DNA of 32,506 bases from an uncultured Eubacteriales bacterium (GTDB taxonomy: Bacteria; Bacillota; Clostridia; Christensenellales; CAG-917): positions 1 through 32,506 of the forward strand of contig URIX01000013.1 in the NCBI GenBank assembly GCA_900547975.1. Direction: 5' to 3'. Every line of letters begins with the position of its first letter. The first letter of the stretch is position 1. This document shows, in pieces, positions 15,622-22,610 of the stretch. A program made the position numbers and the translations under genes. The notes beneath the pieces were generated by a model that did no database searches, was not told the DNA's origin, and saw only the letters and a list, made by a program, of their open reading frames with translations.

Positions 15622-16725
15622 TTACTCCATTTCTTGTGTAACAAGATCCAAACGTTCTTTTACTGTAAGACTTCTCAAATGCTCGTATTCTTCTTGCAAA
15701 TTCACAGGGGTATAATCGCCCGTAAAGAGTGGCATCAATCTTTTTGCAACAGCACGCACGCCAACAGGCGGAACAGCATTTCCGATTTGGCGACGAACTT
15801 CCGTGATATTTCCCATAAATTTGAAATCGTCAGGGAACGATTGTAATCTTGCACGTTCTCTATTTGTAAGTGGGCGCGGTTCAGGATAGTGATATCCCCA
15901 CGTTCCGCCACCGCCTGCGGCGATAATTGTCTTTGACGGCTCATTTCTGTCTATACGGCGATAAACGTGAGAAATCATTCCCTTCACATAAAGGGGGTTA
16001 TCTCTTGGAATGTCGGTAAAATTACCGCCTTCGGGTATCAATTCCAACATTTGACGAGTTTTTTCTTTACAGTTGATACGCTCGTTATTATACGGAACAT
16101 CTAATGCTCCTTGAAGGGCTTGTCCTGCCGTAACGTATGGCAAAGTTCCGTTTGGTCCGTGTGTGGGCTTTGGGTGCTTGAAATCAAACCCTGTATCAAC
16201 TCTGATTCCAACAATAAGTAATCTTTCGCGAAATTGCGGAACACCATATTCCGCAAAATTATACAAATGCGGTTTTACTATGTAGCCGGGGGCAATGCTT
16301 TCAAAATCGTGAATAATTGTCTCGATTGCTTTATGTTTATTTGCGGTAAGTAGCCCTTTTACATTTTCAGCGACAAACGCCTTTGGTTTTTTAGCATCCA
16401 CAAATTCAAGAAAATGTCTATATAATCCGCCACGCTTTCCATTCAAGCCCGGTTGTTTCCATATAACGGAAAAATCTTGGCAAGGAAAACCACCTAAAAC
16501 CAAATCGCAATCAGGTATAGTTTTATCTGTATAAGGATCTATTTTTGTAATGTCTCCATAATGAATGACATCGCCTAAATTTTCGCGAAATGAGGCAACA
16601 GCCCACTCTGCAAAATCGTTTGCCCAAATTGTTCGATATCCTTCCATATGAAAGCCCAAATCTAACCCGCCACATCCTGAAAAAATTGAAACTATTGTAG
16701 GCACAACCTTTTTTTCATTTTGCAT
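15622..16725 (-). CDS. DNA cytosine-5 methyltransferase of the restriction system
   Basis: This 367-aa enzyme protects host DNA by making 5-methylcytosine at the restriction site. Canonical motifs are in order: I (IFSGCGGLDLGF, about 14-25), IV (GGFPCQDFS with catalytic C82), VI (ENVKG, 120-124), VIII (QFRERLLIVG, 164-173), IX (TNRERARLQSFPDDF) and X (QIGNAVPPVG). The target recognition region between VIII and IX is short, suggesting a compact site. The start is set at MQNEKK because AGAGG lies about 9 bases upstream and conserved sequence begins soon after; a 34-residue upstream extension runs through a palindrome and a direct repeat. It is first in the operon M-R-N. Base composition is more AT-rich than the flanking metabolic genes, in keeping with transfer. 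Confidence 0.93.
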   Translation of the reverse strand: MQNEKKVVPTIVSIFSGCGGLDLGFHMEGYRTIWANDFAEWAVASFRENLGDVIHYGDITKIDPYTDKTIPDCDLVLGGFPCQDFSVIWKQPGLNGKRGGLYRHFLEFVDAKKPKAFVAENVKGLLTANKHKAIETIIHDFESIAPGYIVKPHLYNFAEYGVPQFRERLLIVGIRVDTGFDFKHPKPTHGPNGTLPYVTAGQALQGALDVPYNNERINCKEKTRQMLELIPEGGNFTDIPRDNPLYVKGMISHVYRRIDRNEPSKTIIAAGGGGTWGYHYPEPRPLTNRERARLQSFPDDFKFMGNITEVRRQIGNAVPPVGVRAVAKRLMPLFTGDYTPVNLQEEYEHLRSLTVKERLDLVTQEME

Positions 16726-16765
16726 AAACGTAACCTCTGTTCTAATGAATTTTTTTCGTTGATTT

Positions 16766-16794
16766 TGTTCAGCGAATAATCTATTCGGCGAACA
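16766..16794. promoter_or_regulatory. Palindrome upstream of the methyltransferase gene, possible operator
   Basis: TGTTCAGCGAATA and TATTCGGCGAACA form a near-perfect dyad (one mismatched pair) around ATC, about 40 bases before the methyltransferase start. Restriction-modification operons are often autoregulated through such dyads; no separate controller gene is seen, so the methyltransferase itself or a mobile-element regulator would be the candidate binder. Confidence 0.45.
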
Positions 16795-16805
16795 AGCAGA
16801 CAGCG

Positions 16806-16917
16806 AAAATACATCAATTAGTGTCACGAATGAACAAAACTTTTCTTTTTATTTCAGCAGACCGCGCAAATATTGACTTTGGCAACTTTTTGTAGTATAA
16901 TAAAATACATCAATTAG
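16806..16917. repeat. 16-bp direct repeat pair between integrase and methyltransferase genes
   Basis: AAAATACATCAATTAG occurs exactly at 16806-16821 and 16902-16917, 96 bases apart, in the short gap between the integrase stop and the methyltransferase start. It may be a regulatory site pair or the scar of an insertion joining the two modules. Confidence 0.6.
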
Positions 16918-16934
16918 ATTATTTTATGTACATT

Positions 16935-17849
16935 TCACAGCAGTTTTCCAAGGCGGTTCATCATAGCGGCTTTATGCTCTAATAGCGAATGGGCATAGCG
17001 ATTCAAAGTAACTGTCGGGTTCTTGTGACCGAGTATTTCGGACAGCGTTTTTACGTCCATTCCGCACTCTAAGGCGCGAGTTGCAAACGTATGACGTAGC
17101 GAATGAAAACCGCGGTGAATTATATTCTGCCTTTTAAGCAGCAATTCAAAACTTCGTTGGTAGGAACGCACCGAAACGGTGTTGCCGTCAACCGATACCA
17201 CGAAGTCCGAATTACTGCTTTTCTTTATGCTTTTTAGTTTCTGCAAGAGTTGTTTCGGAAGTGGTATCACTCGGCGTGAAGTAGCGGTTTTCGGCTCGTC
17301 AAACACAATTCCGCCGGTTGTATCGTGACAGGAGCGAGAAACGGTCAGCAAGCCTTTTTGCAGGTCTATATCTTTCCATTGCAGAGCAATCAATTCGCCT
17401 ACACGCAAGCCCGTATAAAGGCATAAAACGATACCGAACATTTTTGCCTTTTTGTTATTAAGTGCAGCCGATTCTATTTTCTTTTGTTCGGCAAGCGTAA
17501 AACATTCGATTTTTCGTTCTTTTAGTTTCGGACGTTTAATCATATTTGCCATATAGTCCTTGGCATATCCGAGCAAATGCGCCGTGCGTAAAGAATTTTG
17601 CAAAACCGATATAATTGCATTTACCGTATTTGCGGATAACCCCTTGCCGGTTTTATCGTTTCCGCTTGACAAAAGGTCTGTTACAAACGACTGCAAAACG
17701 ATAGGCGTAAGGTCGTTTATGTCTTTTTTGCCGATTTTCGGGACAATATGTGTGCGTATAAGTTGTTCGTAACGGAGGTAAGTACGTTCTTTCGTGCTCG
17801 GTTTAATGTAATTGTTGAGCCATATATTCAGCCAATCTATATAATTCAT
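16935..17849 (-). CDS. Tyrosine recombinase (phage-type integrase)
   Basis: This 304-aa site-specific recombinase would integrate and excise a DNA element. It has an N-terminal SAM-like core-binding domain (about 1-105) and the catalytic domain with R149 (TGLRVGEL), K187, HSLRH (H249, R252), H275 (ILGHKNP) and nucleophile Y285 (LNRYAHS). The complete set of active-site residues suggests function. The start is set at MNYIDW, about 10 bases after AGGAGA; a longer frame begins inside the repeat near 17895 with no binding site. The usual N-terminal arm-binding domain is very short or absent. The adjoining 57-bp repeat (17895-17951) lies where an attachment site is expected. It points the same way as the restriction operon. 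Confidence 0.92.
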   Translation of the reverse strand: MNYIDWLNIWLNNYIKPSTKERTYLRYEQLIRTHIVPKIGKKDINDLTPIVLQSFVTDLLSSGNDKTGKGLSANTVNAIISVLQNSLRTAHLLGYAKDYMANMIKRPKLKERKIECFTLAEQKKIESAALNNKKAKMFGIVLCLYTGLRVGELIALQWKDIDLQKGLLTVSRSCHDTTGGIVFDEPKTATSRRVIPLPKQLLQKLKSIKKSSNSDFVVSVDGNTVSVRSYQRSFELLLKRQNIIHRGFHSLRHTFATRALECGMDVKTLSEILGHKNPTVTLNRYAHSLLEHKAAMMNRLGKLL

Positions 17850-17894
17850 TTTTATTGATTCTCCTGTAATTTTTAATTGATTTTCTAAAACTTC

Positions 17895-17988
17895 AAACTC
17901 GCAAGGTTTTTGCGACGTTGGCAATTAGGCGTGGCTTGTCTTGATACAAGTCGGCTCGGCTGCGCCTCGCCGAAGACAAGCCACGCCT
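17895..17988. repeat. Right 57-bp direct repeat plus complete family B hairpin (B2), possible att site
   Basis: 17895-17951 repeats 12573-12629. Here the hairpin is complete: AGGCGTGGCTTGTCTT (17927-17942) pairs perfectly with AAGACAAGCCACGCCT (17973-17988), a one-sided unpaired GATACAAGT follows the first stem, and a GC-rich inner stem (CGGC/GCCG) carries a GCTGCGC tip. Copy B3 at the right edge has other stem bases but the same unpaired tract. It sits just upstream of the integrase start. Confidence 0.75.
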
Positions 17989-18018
17989 CTGCCCGAACAA
18001 ACAAACCTAAATCGGACA

Positions 18019-18102
18019 ATGAAAGCACGGGCGGAAGGCGAAGTCGCCGCTAACCCGCTTGGCGATCTTTCGCCTTTTTCTCCGCCGTGCGTGGACTTTC
18101 AT
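18019..18102. repeat. Long nested hairpin directly downstream of the small 18104-18292 gene
   Basis: Left segments ATGAAA, GCACG, GCGGA, AGGCGAA and TCGCC pair in order with right segments GGCGA, TTCGCCT, TCCGC, CGTGC and TTTCAT. The only sizeable interruptions are one-sided bulges (TTTTC at 18076-18080 and GTGGAC at 18091-18096). On the minus strand it begins two bases past the stop codon, so it would be the 3' end of that message. No second copy of its sequence is seen. It could also be an origin-like or recombination structure. Confidence 0.6.
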
Positions 18103-18103
18103 T

Positions 18104-18292
18104 TTACCCCGAGTTTATGCCGTTTGCATTTTCGGAGCAGTCGGGAGCGTTTGCGTTGTCGTTCGGGTGTTCGCTACGGAAGTATTCCGTCATCAAAGAC
18201 AGTAGAGTGCTGTAAAACGATTTTTGCTCTGATGCTGACATCTTTTCAATGTTCGGCGTACCGATTGTTGTTATCTTGTATTGTTTTTTCAT
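18104..18292 (-). CDS. Small recombinase-associated protein, 62 aa
   Basis: It starts with a basic MKKQYKITTIGTPNIEKM segment and continues with a predicted helix (SASEQKSFYSTLLSLMTEYF), ending in a polar Asn/Asp/Ser-rich tail. AAAAGGAGA precedes the ATG at good spacing. Genes of this size next to large serine recombinases are common in Bacillota integrative elements, and some may help recombination or excision; I do not recognise the family with certainty (TnpW is the nearest idea by size and place, not by clear sequence match). It is divergent from the serine recombinase, with two TCGCAA dyads between the two genes. Confidence 0.7.
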   Translation of the reverse strand: MKKQYKITTIGTPNIEKMSASEQKSFYSTLLSLMTEYFRSEHPNDNANAPDCSENANGINSG

Positions 18293-18327
18293 AGCCGTTT
18301 CTCCTTTTTGTCCAAAGGATAGCGGTC

Positions 18328-18410
18328 AAACTCGCAACTTCTTTGCGACTTTGAATAAATTTTTTCATTTTTTTGGAAAATTTCAGTCGAACTCGCAAAA
18401 AACTTGCGAC
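18328..18410. promoter_or_regulatory. Two copies of the TCGCAA-N5-TTGCGA dyad
   Basis: ACTCGCAA-CTTCT-TTGCGAC (within 18328-18349) and ACTCGCAA-AAAAC-TTGCGAC (within 18389-18410) have the same arms and 5-base spacing as the dyads at 12573 and 17895, all in the same orientation. They lie between the divergent small gene and serine recombinase, as operators for a shared dimeric regulator would. The second is followed by a degenerate family B left half (TAGTCTTG...ACAAG). Confidence 0.6.
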
Positions 18411-18421
18411 TTTGGCTTGTA

Positions 18422-18454
18422 GTCTTGTGGACAAGGAAGAAACAAGACGTTTTT
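18422..18454 (+). terminator. Terminator-like hairpin in the serine recombinase leader
   Basis: GTCTTG (18422-18427) pairs with CAAGAC (18443-18448), followed by GTTTTTT. It is about 215 bases upstream of the recombinase start on its coding strand, so it could attenuate the transcript or end one read in from the integrase side. Confidence 0.45.
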
Positions 18455-18531
18455 TCTTTCTCGCGGAAAGCCTATCCGATTTCGGTCTGACGACTTTTAT
18501 GTGCACAAACACAAATCGAGCCACCGCAAGG

Positions 18532-18586
18532 GTAAAAAATATAGTGAGAACTATAAAGACACAAAAAATTTCCCTATATTTTTTAC
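18532..18586 (+). repeat. 13-bp perfect inverted repeat in the recombinase leader
   Basis: GTAAAAAATATAG (18532-18544) pairs with CTATATTTTTTAC (18574-18586). An outer GCAAGG/CCTTGC stem extends it past a one-sided TGTTT bulge. It lies about 80 bases before the recombinase start and could be an RNA leader structure or a protein site. Confidence 0.5.
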
Positions 18587-18667
18587 TGTTTCCTTGCCGT
18601 GTTCGCCAAAATCGGATTGTTCGGTTTCCGTCGAAAGACAAAAAAATAAAAGGAGTTAATAACCAAA

Positions 18668-20221
18668 ATGAAAAAAGCAATTATTTATGCCCGTTATTCC
18701 AGCGATAGCCAAACCGAACAATCTATTGAAGGACAACTTCGTGTGTGTCGAGAGTATGCTCAAAACAACGATATACTCATAGTCGATACCTATATCGACC
18801 GTGCTATGACGGGAACGAACGACAACCGTGTCGCATTTCAAAAAATGTTGAAAGACAGCAGCCGCAAAGAGTGGCAGTACCTTATCGTTTACAAACTTGA
18901 TCGATTTTCTCGTAACAAGTTTGAATCGGTAATACACAAAAAGACGCTCCGAGATAACGGCGTAACAATTCTTTCTGCAATGGAAAACCTGACGGACAGC
19001 CCCGAAGGTCGTATGATGGAAACCGTCTTGGAAGGCTTTAATCAATACTTTTCGGAAGAACTTACGCAAAAAGTCAATCGCGGACTAAAAGAGAGTTGGC
19101 GCAAAGGCAAAGCCACGGGCGGACAAGATATTTTCGGCTATGACGTCGTTGACAAAAAATACGTTGTGAACGAATACGAAAGCAAAATCGTCGAAGACGC
19201 GTTTTTGATGTATTCGCAGGGCTACAAGGCAGTTGCCATAGCGGATAAATTCAAGGAATGCGGTTGTCGCAGAAAAAACGGAAAACTCATAGACCACAAA
19301 TATTTGTATTTCATTCTGCACAACAAAAGATATACAGGCGTTGTCGAGCACCAAGGGGAATTATACGATAATATCTTTCCGAGAATTATATCGGACGAAC
19401 TTTGGAACAAGGTAAACGCAATAAACGAAGAAAACAAACTTGCGCCGAGCCGTAAAAAAGAGATTTTCGACTATATCCTTTCGGGCAAACTTATATGCGG
19501 GGATTGTAAGCATAGAATGGGCGGTGAAAGCGGAACTTCTCATACGGGTGCAATTCATTACTACTATATTTGCCTTTCCAAACGTCGCAAGCGAGCAAAG
19601 TGCAATATGGGTAGAGTGCAAAAACAGTTTATCGAAGATACGGTGATAAACGCAACGACTCAAATGTTATCGAGCGTGAACAATATCAAGAAGATTGCGC
19701 AAAGCATATACAACGTACACAAAAAAGAAACCGCAGACAACACGGCATTGAAACTTATTGAAAAGAAGCGCGCTGAGGCGGTAAAAGCGCAGAATAATAT
19801 CGTAAAGGCAATCGAGCAAGGCATAATCACCGAAACGACGAAAAGCCGTCTGACCGAACTTGAAAATCTTATATCTCAATACGACATAGAAATCTGCAAA
19901 GAAAAAGCCCGCAGTTATACGTTTTTAACTGCGGACGACATAGAGATGTATTTGAGCAAATTCGTATTCGAGAACACGGATGATATAAAAGTGCGAAAAC
20001 TACTTGTAAATGCGTTTATACGGGAAGTGATACTTTATGATGACGAGATTGTAATTACCTACAACTTTACGGATAGCCCCGAACACCTAAAACTGACGAA
20101 AGAACACGTCACAAAAACAGAAAAAGAGATAGAAACGGCGGATAAAACCGCTGTTTCTTCTAACACAGGTTCGTACAAATTATGCCACACGGCACCAAAC
20201 GAGACCCAGTTGAACCCGTAA
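18668..20221 (+). CDS. Large serine recombinase (resolvase/invertase family)
   Basis: This 517-aa site-specific recombinase is of the type that moves integrative elements and phages. The N-terminal catalytic domain starts IIYARYSSDSQTEQSIEGQ with the catalytic Ser at 11, and continues through YKLDRFSRN and ETVLEGFNQYFSEEL. A recombinase domain follows (about 165-265), then a zinc ribbon with CGDC and a later YICLSKRRKRAKC pair, a coiled-coil (about 345-400) and a C-terminal tail. Length and layout are complete, so it may be active. AAAGGAGT precedes the ATG. Attachment sites cannot be defined from one copy. Its presence beside a tyrosine integrase implies at least two independent insertion events. 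Confidence 0.93.
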   Translation: MKKAIIYARYSSDSQTEQSIEGQLRVCREYAQNNDILIVDTYIDRAMTGTNDNRVAFQKMLKDSSRKEWQYLIVYKLDRFSRNKFESVIHKKTLRDNGVTILSAMENLTDSPEGRMMETVLEGFNQYFSEELTQKVNRGLKESWRKGKATGGQDIFGYDVVDKKYVVNEYESKIVEDAFLMYSQGYKAVAIADKFKECGCRRKNGKLIDHKYLYFILHNKRYTGVVEHQGELYDNIFPRIISDELWNKVNAINEENKLAPSRKKEIFDYILSGKLICGDCKHRMGGESGTSHTGAIHYYYICLSKRRKRAKCNMGRVQKQFIEDTVINATTQMLSSVNNIKKIAQSIYNVHKKETADNTALKLIEKKRAEAVKAQNNIVKAIEQGIITETTKSRLTELENLISQYDIEICKEKARSYTFLTADDIEMYLSKFVFENTDDIKVRKLLVNAFIREVILYDDEIVITYNFTDSPEHLKLTKEHVTKTEKEIETADKTAVSSNTGSYKLCHTAPNETQLNP

Positions 20222-20245
20222 TGGTTTGACTGGGTTATTTTTTTA
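20204..20245 (+). terminator. Intrinsic terminator overlapping the recombinase 3' end
   Basis: ACCCAGT (20204-20210) pairs with ACTGGGT (20229-20235), followed by TATTTTTTT. The left arm encodes the last residues of the recombinase. Confidence 0.85.
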
Positions 20246-20254
20246 CATTTTTTT

Positions 20255-20297
20255 CGGGTTCAAGTCTTGCAAACAAACCAAAATGGACTTGAACCCG
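20255..20297. repeat. 12-bp perfect inverted repeat resembling a tRNA T-arm
   Basis: CGGGTTCAAGTC (20255-20266) is complementary to GACTTGAACCCG (20286-20297). The left arm with its GTTCAAGTC looks like a tRNA T-loop and an ACCA-like tail (AAACAAACCA) follows. It may be a remnant of a tRNA-type attachment site or simply a second terminator for the convergent genes. Confidence 0.4.
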
Positions 20298-20380
20298 ACA
20301 CTTTGTAATAATGTTATTATATAAAATGTCAAGAGTAAATTTCTCTCAACACTTAATTAAATAGAACTTTTTCTTTAATT

Positions 20381-21151
20381 CTATTCATCTATTTCAAATA
20401 GCGTTATTTGAAAAGAACTATCTATATCTATTAGAACCATTTTCCCCAAATTAATTAATCTTTCGAAAAAGTCTCTCTTATAATCTAACACATATTCTAT
20501 CTCCTTATACAAGCAGTAAGTAATCATTTCATCAATTAAATAAAGAAAGCCTTGTAAACTATCAAAATCATCTTGGGTTAAAAACTCATTCGTTAAATAT
20601 AATTCTTTTCTCTCGATAATTGTCATTATATATGTTTTTAGTCTTTCATAATAAGGACAAGTATCTTCAAAGAACACCTTTTCTTTCTTTTCTAATTTTT
20701 TTCCGTCTTCAATAGTATAAATATTATTGCCATAAGTCATTAGCTCATTTGCACGCAAATCATTAATAGTTTGCAATAGGCTTTGCGCAGAGTATAGCAT
20801 TGATGAAAAGTTTGCATTACTTGTTTTCATTTTTGTTTTTTTATTCTTAGATATTGCTATATACTCAGACATTGTCCGAATTTCATTGCGAAGTATTGTA
20901 GGCAGCATAAAACGGATATCCGATAACAAGTATTCCTTTTGCTCGGATATTTTTGATTTCATTCTCTTATCAATACCCTTTTCAATCAATAAAGTAATTA
21001 TCGCCGAGGCAAAAATTCCATTGCCCAAGGACGATACTATTTGAAAAAACAACCTCCATGGTTCACATACATTAAGCAATGTTAAAAACGCGGCAAATGA
21101 TAGTACGCCACCAATAACCATTAGCAATGCTAATAAAACATATTTTTTCAT
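20381..21151 (-). CDS. Two-helix membrane protein of unknown function, partner of the nuclease-like gene
   Basis: This is a 256-aa protein. Two hydrophobic segments (about residues 4-26 and 36-56) sit at the N-terminus, followed by a charged, largely helical domain of about 200 residues predicted to be cytoplasmic. I recognise no enzyme motif. A two-TM anchor with a soluble helical domain is a layout seen in membrane-acting defence effectors such as SLATT-like proteins, but no sequence match is claimed. AAGGTG precedes the ATG. It follows the nuclease-like gene by about 35 bases and shares its very AT-rich composition, so the two are probably co-transcribed and were acquired together. Confidence 0.75.
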   Translation of the reverse strand: MKKYVLLALLMVIGGVLSFAAFLTLLNVCEPWRLFFQIVSSLGNGIFASAIITLLIEKGIDKRMKSKISEQKEYLLSDIRFMLPTILRNEIRTMSEYIAISKNKKTKMKTSNANFSSMLYSAQSLLQTINDLRANELMTYGNNIYTIEDGKKLEKKEKVFFEDTCPYYERLKTYIMTIIERKELYLTNEFLTQDDFDSLQGFLYLIDEMITYCLYKEIEYVLDYKRDFFERLINLGKMVLIDIDSSFQITLFEIDE

Positions 21152-21186
21152 ATTTCACCTTATCCCTTTTTATCAAGTATTTTGCT

Positions 21187-22263
21187 TTATGGATTATGTC
21201 GCTCAATTTCCATATAATCATACAAATTTGAAAAAAACAATGAAACAGTCTTTTCAAATTCATGAGTAAGTTCATAACCGCCAAGTCTAAAAACATCATA
21301 TCCTTGGAACTTCATACTTCTGTCATATTCACACTGTTTTGAATAGTTTTTTAAACTATATTCAGGGGTATGACTTTGTCCATCTATTTCAATAATAATT
21401 CTTTTCCCCCCATATAAAACTAGAAAATCCATTCGTTGGAATGTCAACACTTTACCTGATGCCATAGCTTCTCTTTGCTTTTGATTCTTTGGGTCATAAT
21501 GAATATAAACCTGTGGAATTAAAACGGGGTTTTGATCTTCTCTATATTTGTCCTCGTAAAAATTGAGCACCTTTTCTTCCAAATACTCTAAAGAAAAATC
21601 AAAATGTCCAAATTGTTTAAGACGCTCCTCCCACCATATATCAAAATCTCTATACAAAAAACTATCTTCTATTACTTTGGAGTACACCAAAAACTCTGAA
21701 TCATTAACAATTTCAATCTTTCTTTCCAAAACATCTTTAATGACTAAATCTGGCTTTGTTTTTTCTGCTCCAAATACCAGCAACTCTATGTTATCAAATG
21801 AATTACTTTCAGAGATATCAAATATTGGTTTGTATTGTTGAATGGCTATTTCACTGTAATTCGCTGGAATTTTACTTCCTCCGCTAGACTTAAGAAATGA
21901 TTTACAGAATGCAATATGCTCATCATATGAATCTAAAGCTTTAATATGTATCCCTTCATCATTAAGGCCATTTTCTAGTTGCTCCAACATTGAAATAATA
22001 AACAACAATTCCCGACTTGGTTCTGCCTTATATGTTGGAACCAAATATTCATTACGCTGAAACTTCGATCTATTGTTCATCTCTTTAAAATGACTATTAA
22101 GCAAACAATTGAATTTAGCCAGTAGTTCATTAAACAAAGGGCTTGTGGTGTTGTATTTCATTGAAACAGATGCTATATCAATATGGCTCCACATATCAGG
22201 ATAACTTTTTAAAAAATGATTATTTATATCCTCAACAATTTCATTCGCTTGCCGTGTAAACAT
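21187..22263 (-). CDS. Putative phage-defence protein: AbiJ-like region with C-terminal PD-(D/E)XK (Vsr/DUF559-like) nuclease
   Basis: This is a 358-aa protein. The central part (about 158-215) contains LLVFGAEKTKPDLVIKD, KIEIVNDSEFLVYSK and a terminal WW, a pattern that from memory matches the N-terminal domain of AbiJ-type abortive infection proteins. The C-terminal part (about 275-330) reads RMDFLVLYGGKRIIIEIDGQ, with H298 and then YDRSMKFQGYDVFRLGGYEL, the core of Vsr/DUF559 nucleases: D279, E292, D294 and H298 are candidate active-site residues. The start at MFTRQ is chosen for AGAGGAGG 5 bases upstream. It has its own strong promoter (22304-22332). The AT content is much higher than that of the neighbouring chromosome. 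Function in defence is inferred from domains and neighbourhood. Confidence 0.8.
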   Translation of the reverse strand: MFTRQANEIVEDINNHFLKSYPDMWSHIDIASVSMKYNTTSPLFNELLAKFNCLLNSHFKEMNNRSKFQRNEYLVPTYKAEPSRELLFIISMLEQLENGLNDEGIHIKALDSYDEHIAFCKSFLKSSGGSKIPANYSEIAIQQYKPIFDISESNSFDNIELLVFGAEKTKPDLVIKDVLERKIEIVNDSEFLVYSKVIEDSFLYRDFDIWWEERLKQFGHFDFSLEYLEEKVLNFYEDKYREDQNPVLIPQVYIHYDPKNQKQREAMASGKVLTFQRMDFLVLYGGKRIIIEIDGQSHTPEYSLKNYSKQCEYDRSMKFQGYDVFRLGGYELTHEFEKTVSLFFSNLYDYMEIERHNP

Positions 22264-22303
22264 ATTTTCCTCCTCTAAAAAAATCAATTCTAGGTTATTA
22301 ATA

Positions 22304-22332
22304 ATTATACAACATTTTGTTATTATTGTAAA
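22304..22332 (-). promoter_or_regulatory. Promoter of the nuclease-membrane protein cassette
   Basis: Read on the minus strand: TTTACA, an exact 17-base spacer and TATAAT, preceded by TG two bases away (extended -10 in part), about 40 bases before the start codon. Confidence 0.75.
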
Positions 22333-22428
22333 TATATATGATGTTTCTATTTGCCCTTCTTGGTGGTTATCGTCGCATAAGTCAGCGAATATATCAACGG
22401 CACGGAAAAATAGCGGTAGATTTTGTGA

Positions 22429-22478
22429 GAGCCATTTTATAGAGTCAGACTCATAGCAGTTTGGCTCTTTTTATTTTT
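22429..22478 (+). terminator. Intrinsic terminator with no visible upstream plus-strand gene
   Basis: GAGCCA (22429-22434) pairs with TGGCTC (22462-22467), followed by TTTTTATTTTT; the loop holds a small GAGTC/GACTC palindrome. The stretch 22333-22428 has no recognisable gene, so this may be the end of a deleted gene or of a short RNA. Confidence 0.5.
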
Positions 22479-22509
22479 ACACTATTTTTCGCTCAAAAGG
22501 CTTTGGCCG

Positions 22510-22537
22510 TTGACATATTCCATTGCAACAGTATTCG
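22510..22537 (+). promoter_or_regulatory. Possible promoter of the antirestriction operon
   Basis: TTGACA (22510-22515), 16 bases, then TATTCG (22532-22537). The -35 is perfect and the -10 weak. A GCCG/CGGC stem lies between it and the first ribosome binding site. Confidence 0.4.
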
Positions 22538-22610
22538 CATTTGAAACGTTTCGACTTATGCTCCTTGCCCACTGCCGAACGGCAATCTCAAATAAAAAGG
22601 AGTTAGAAAA

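Noticed and set aside
17941..18294. 117-aa plus-strand frame across the hairpins
   Set aside because: It reads through two inverted repeats and is antisense to the better supported 62-aa gene with a strong ribosome binding site.
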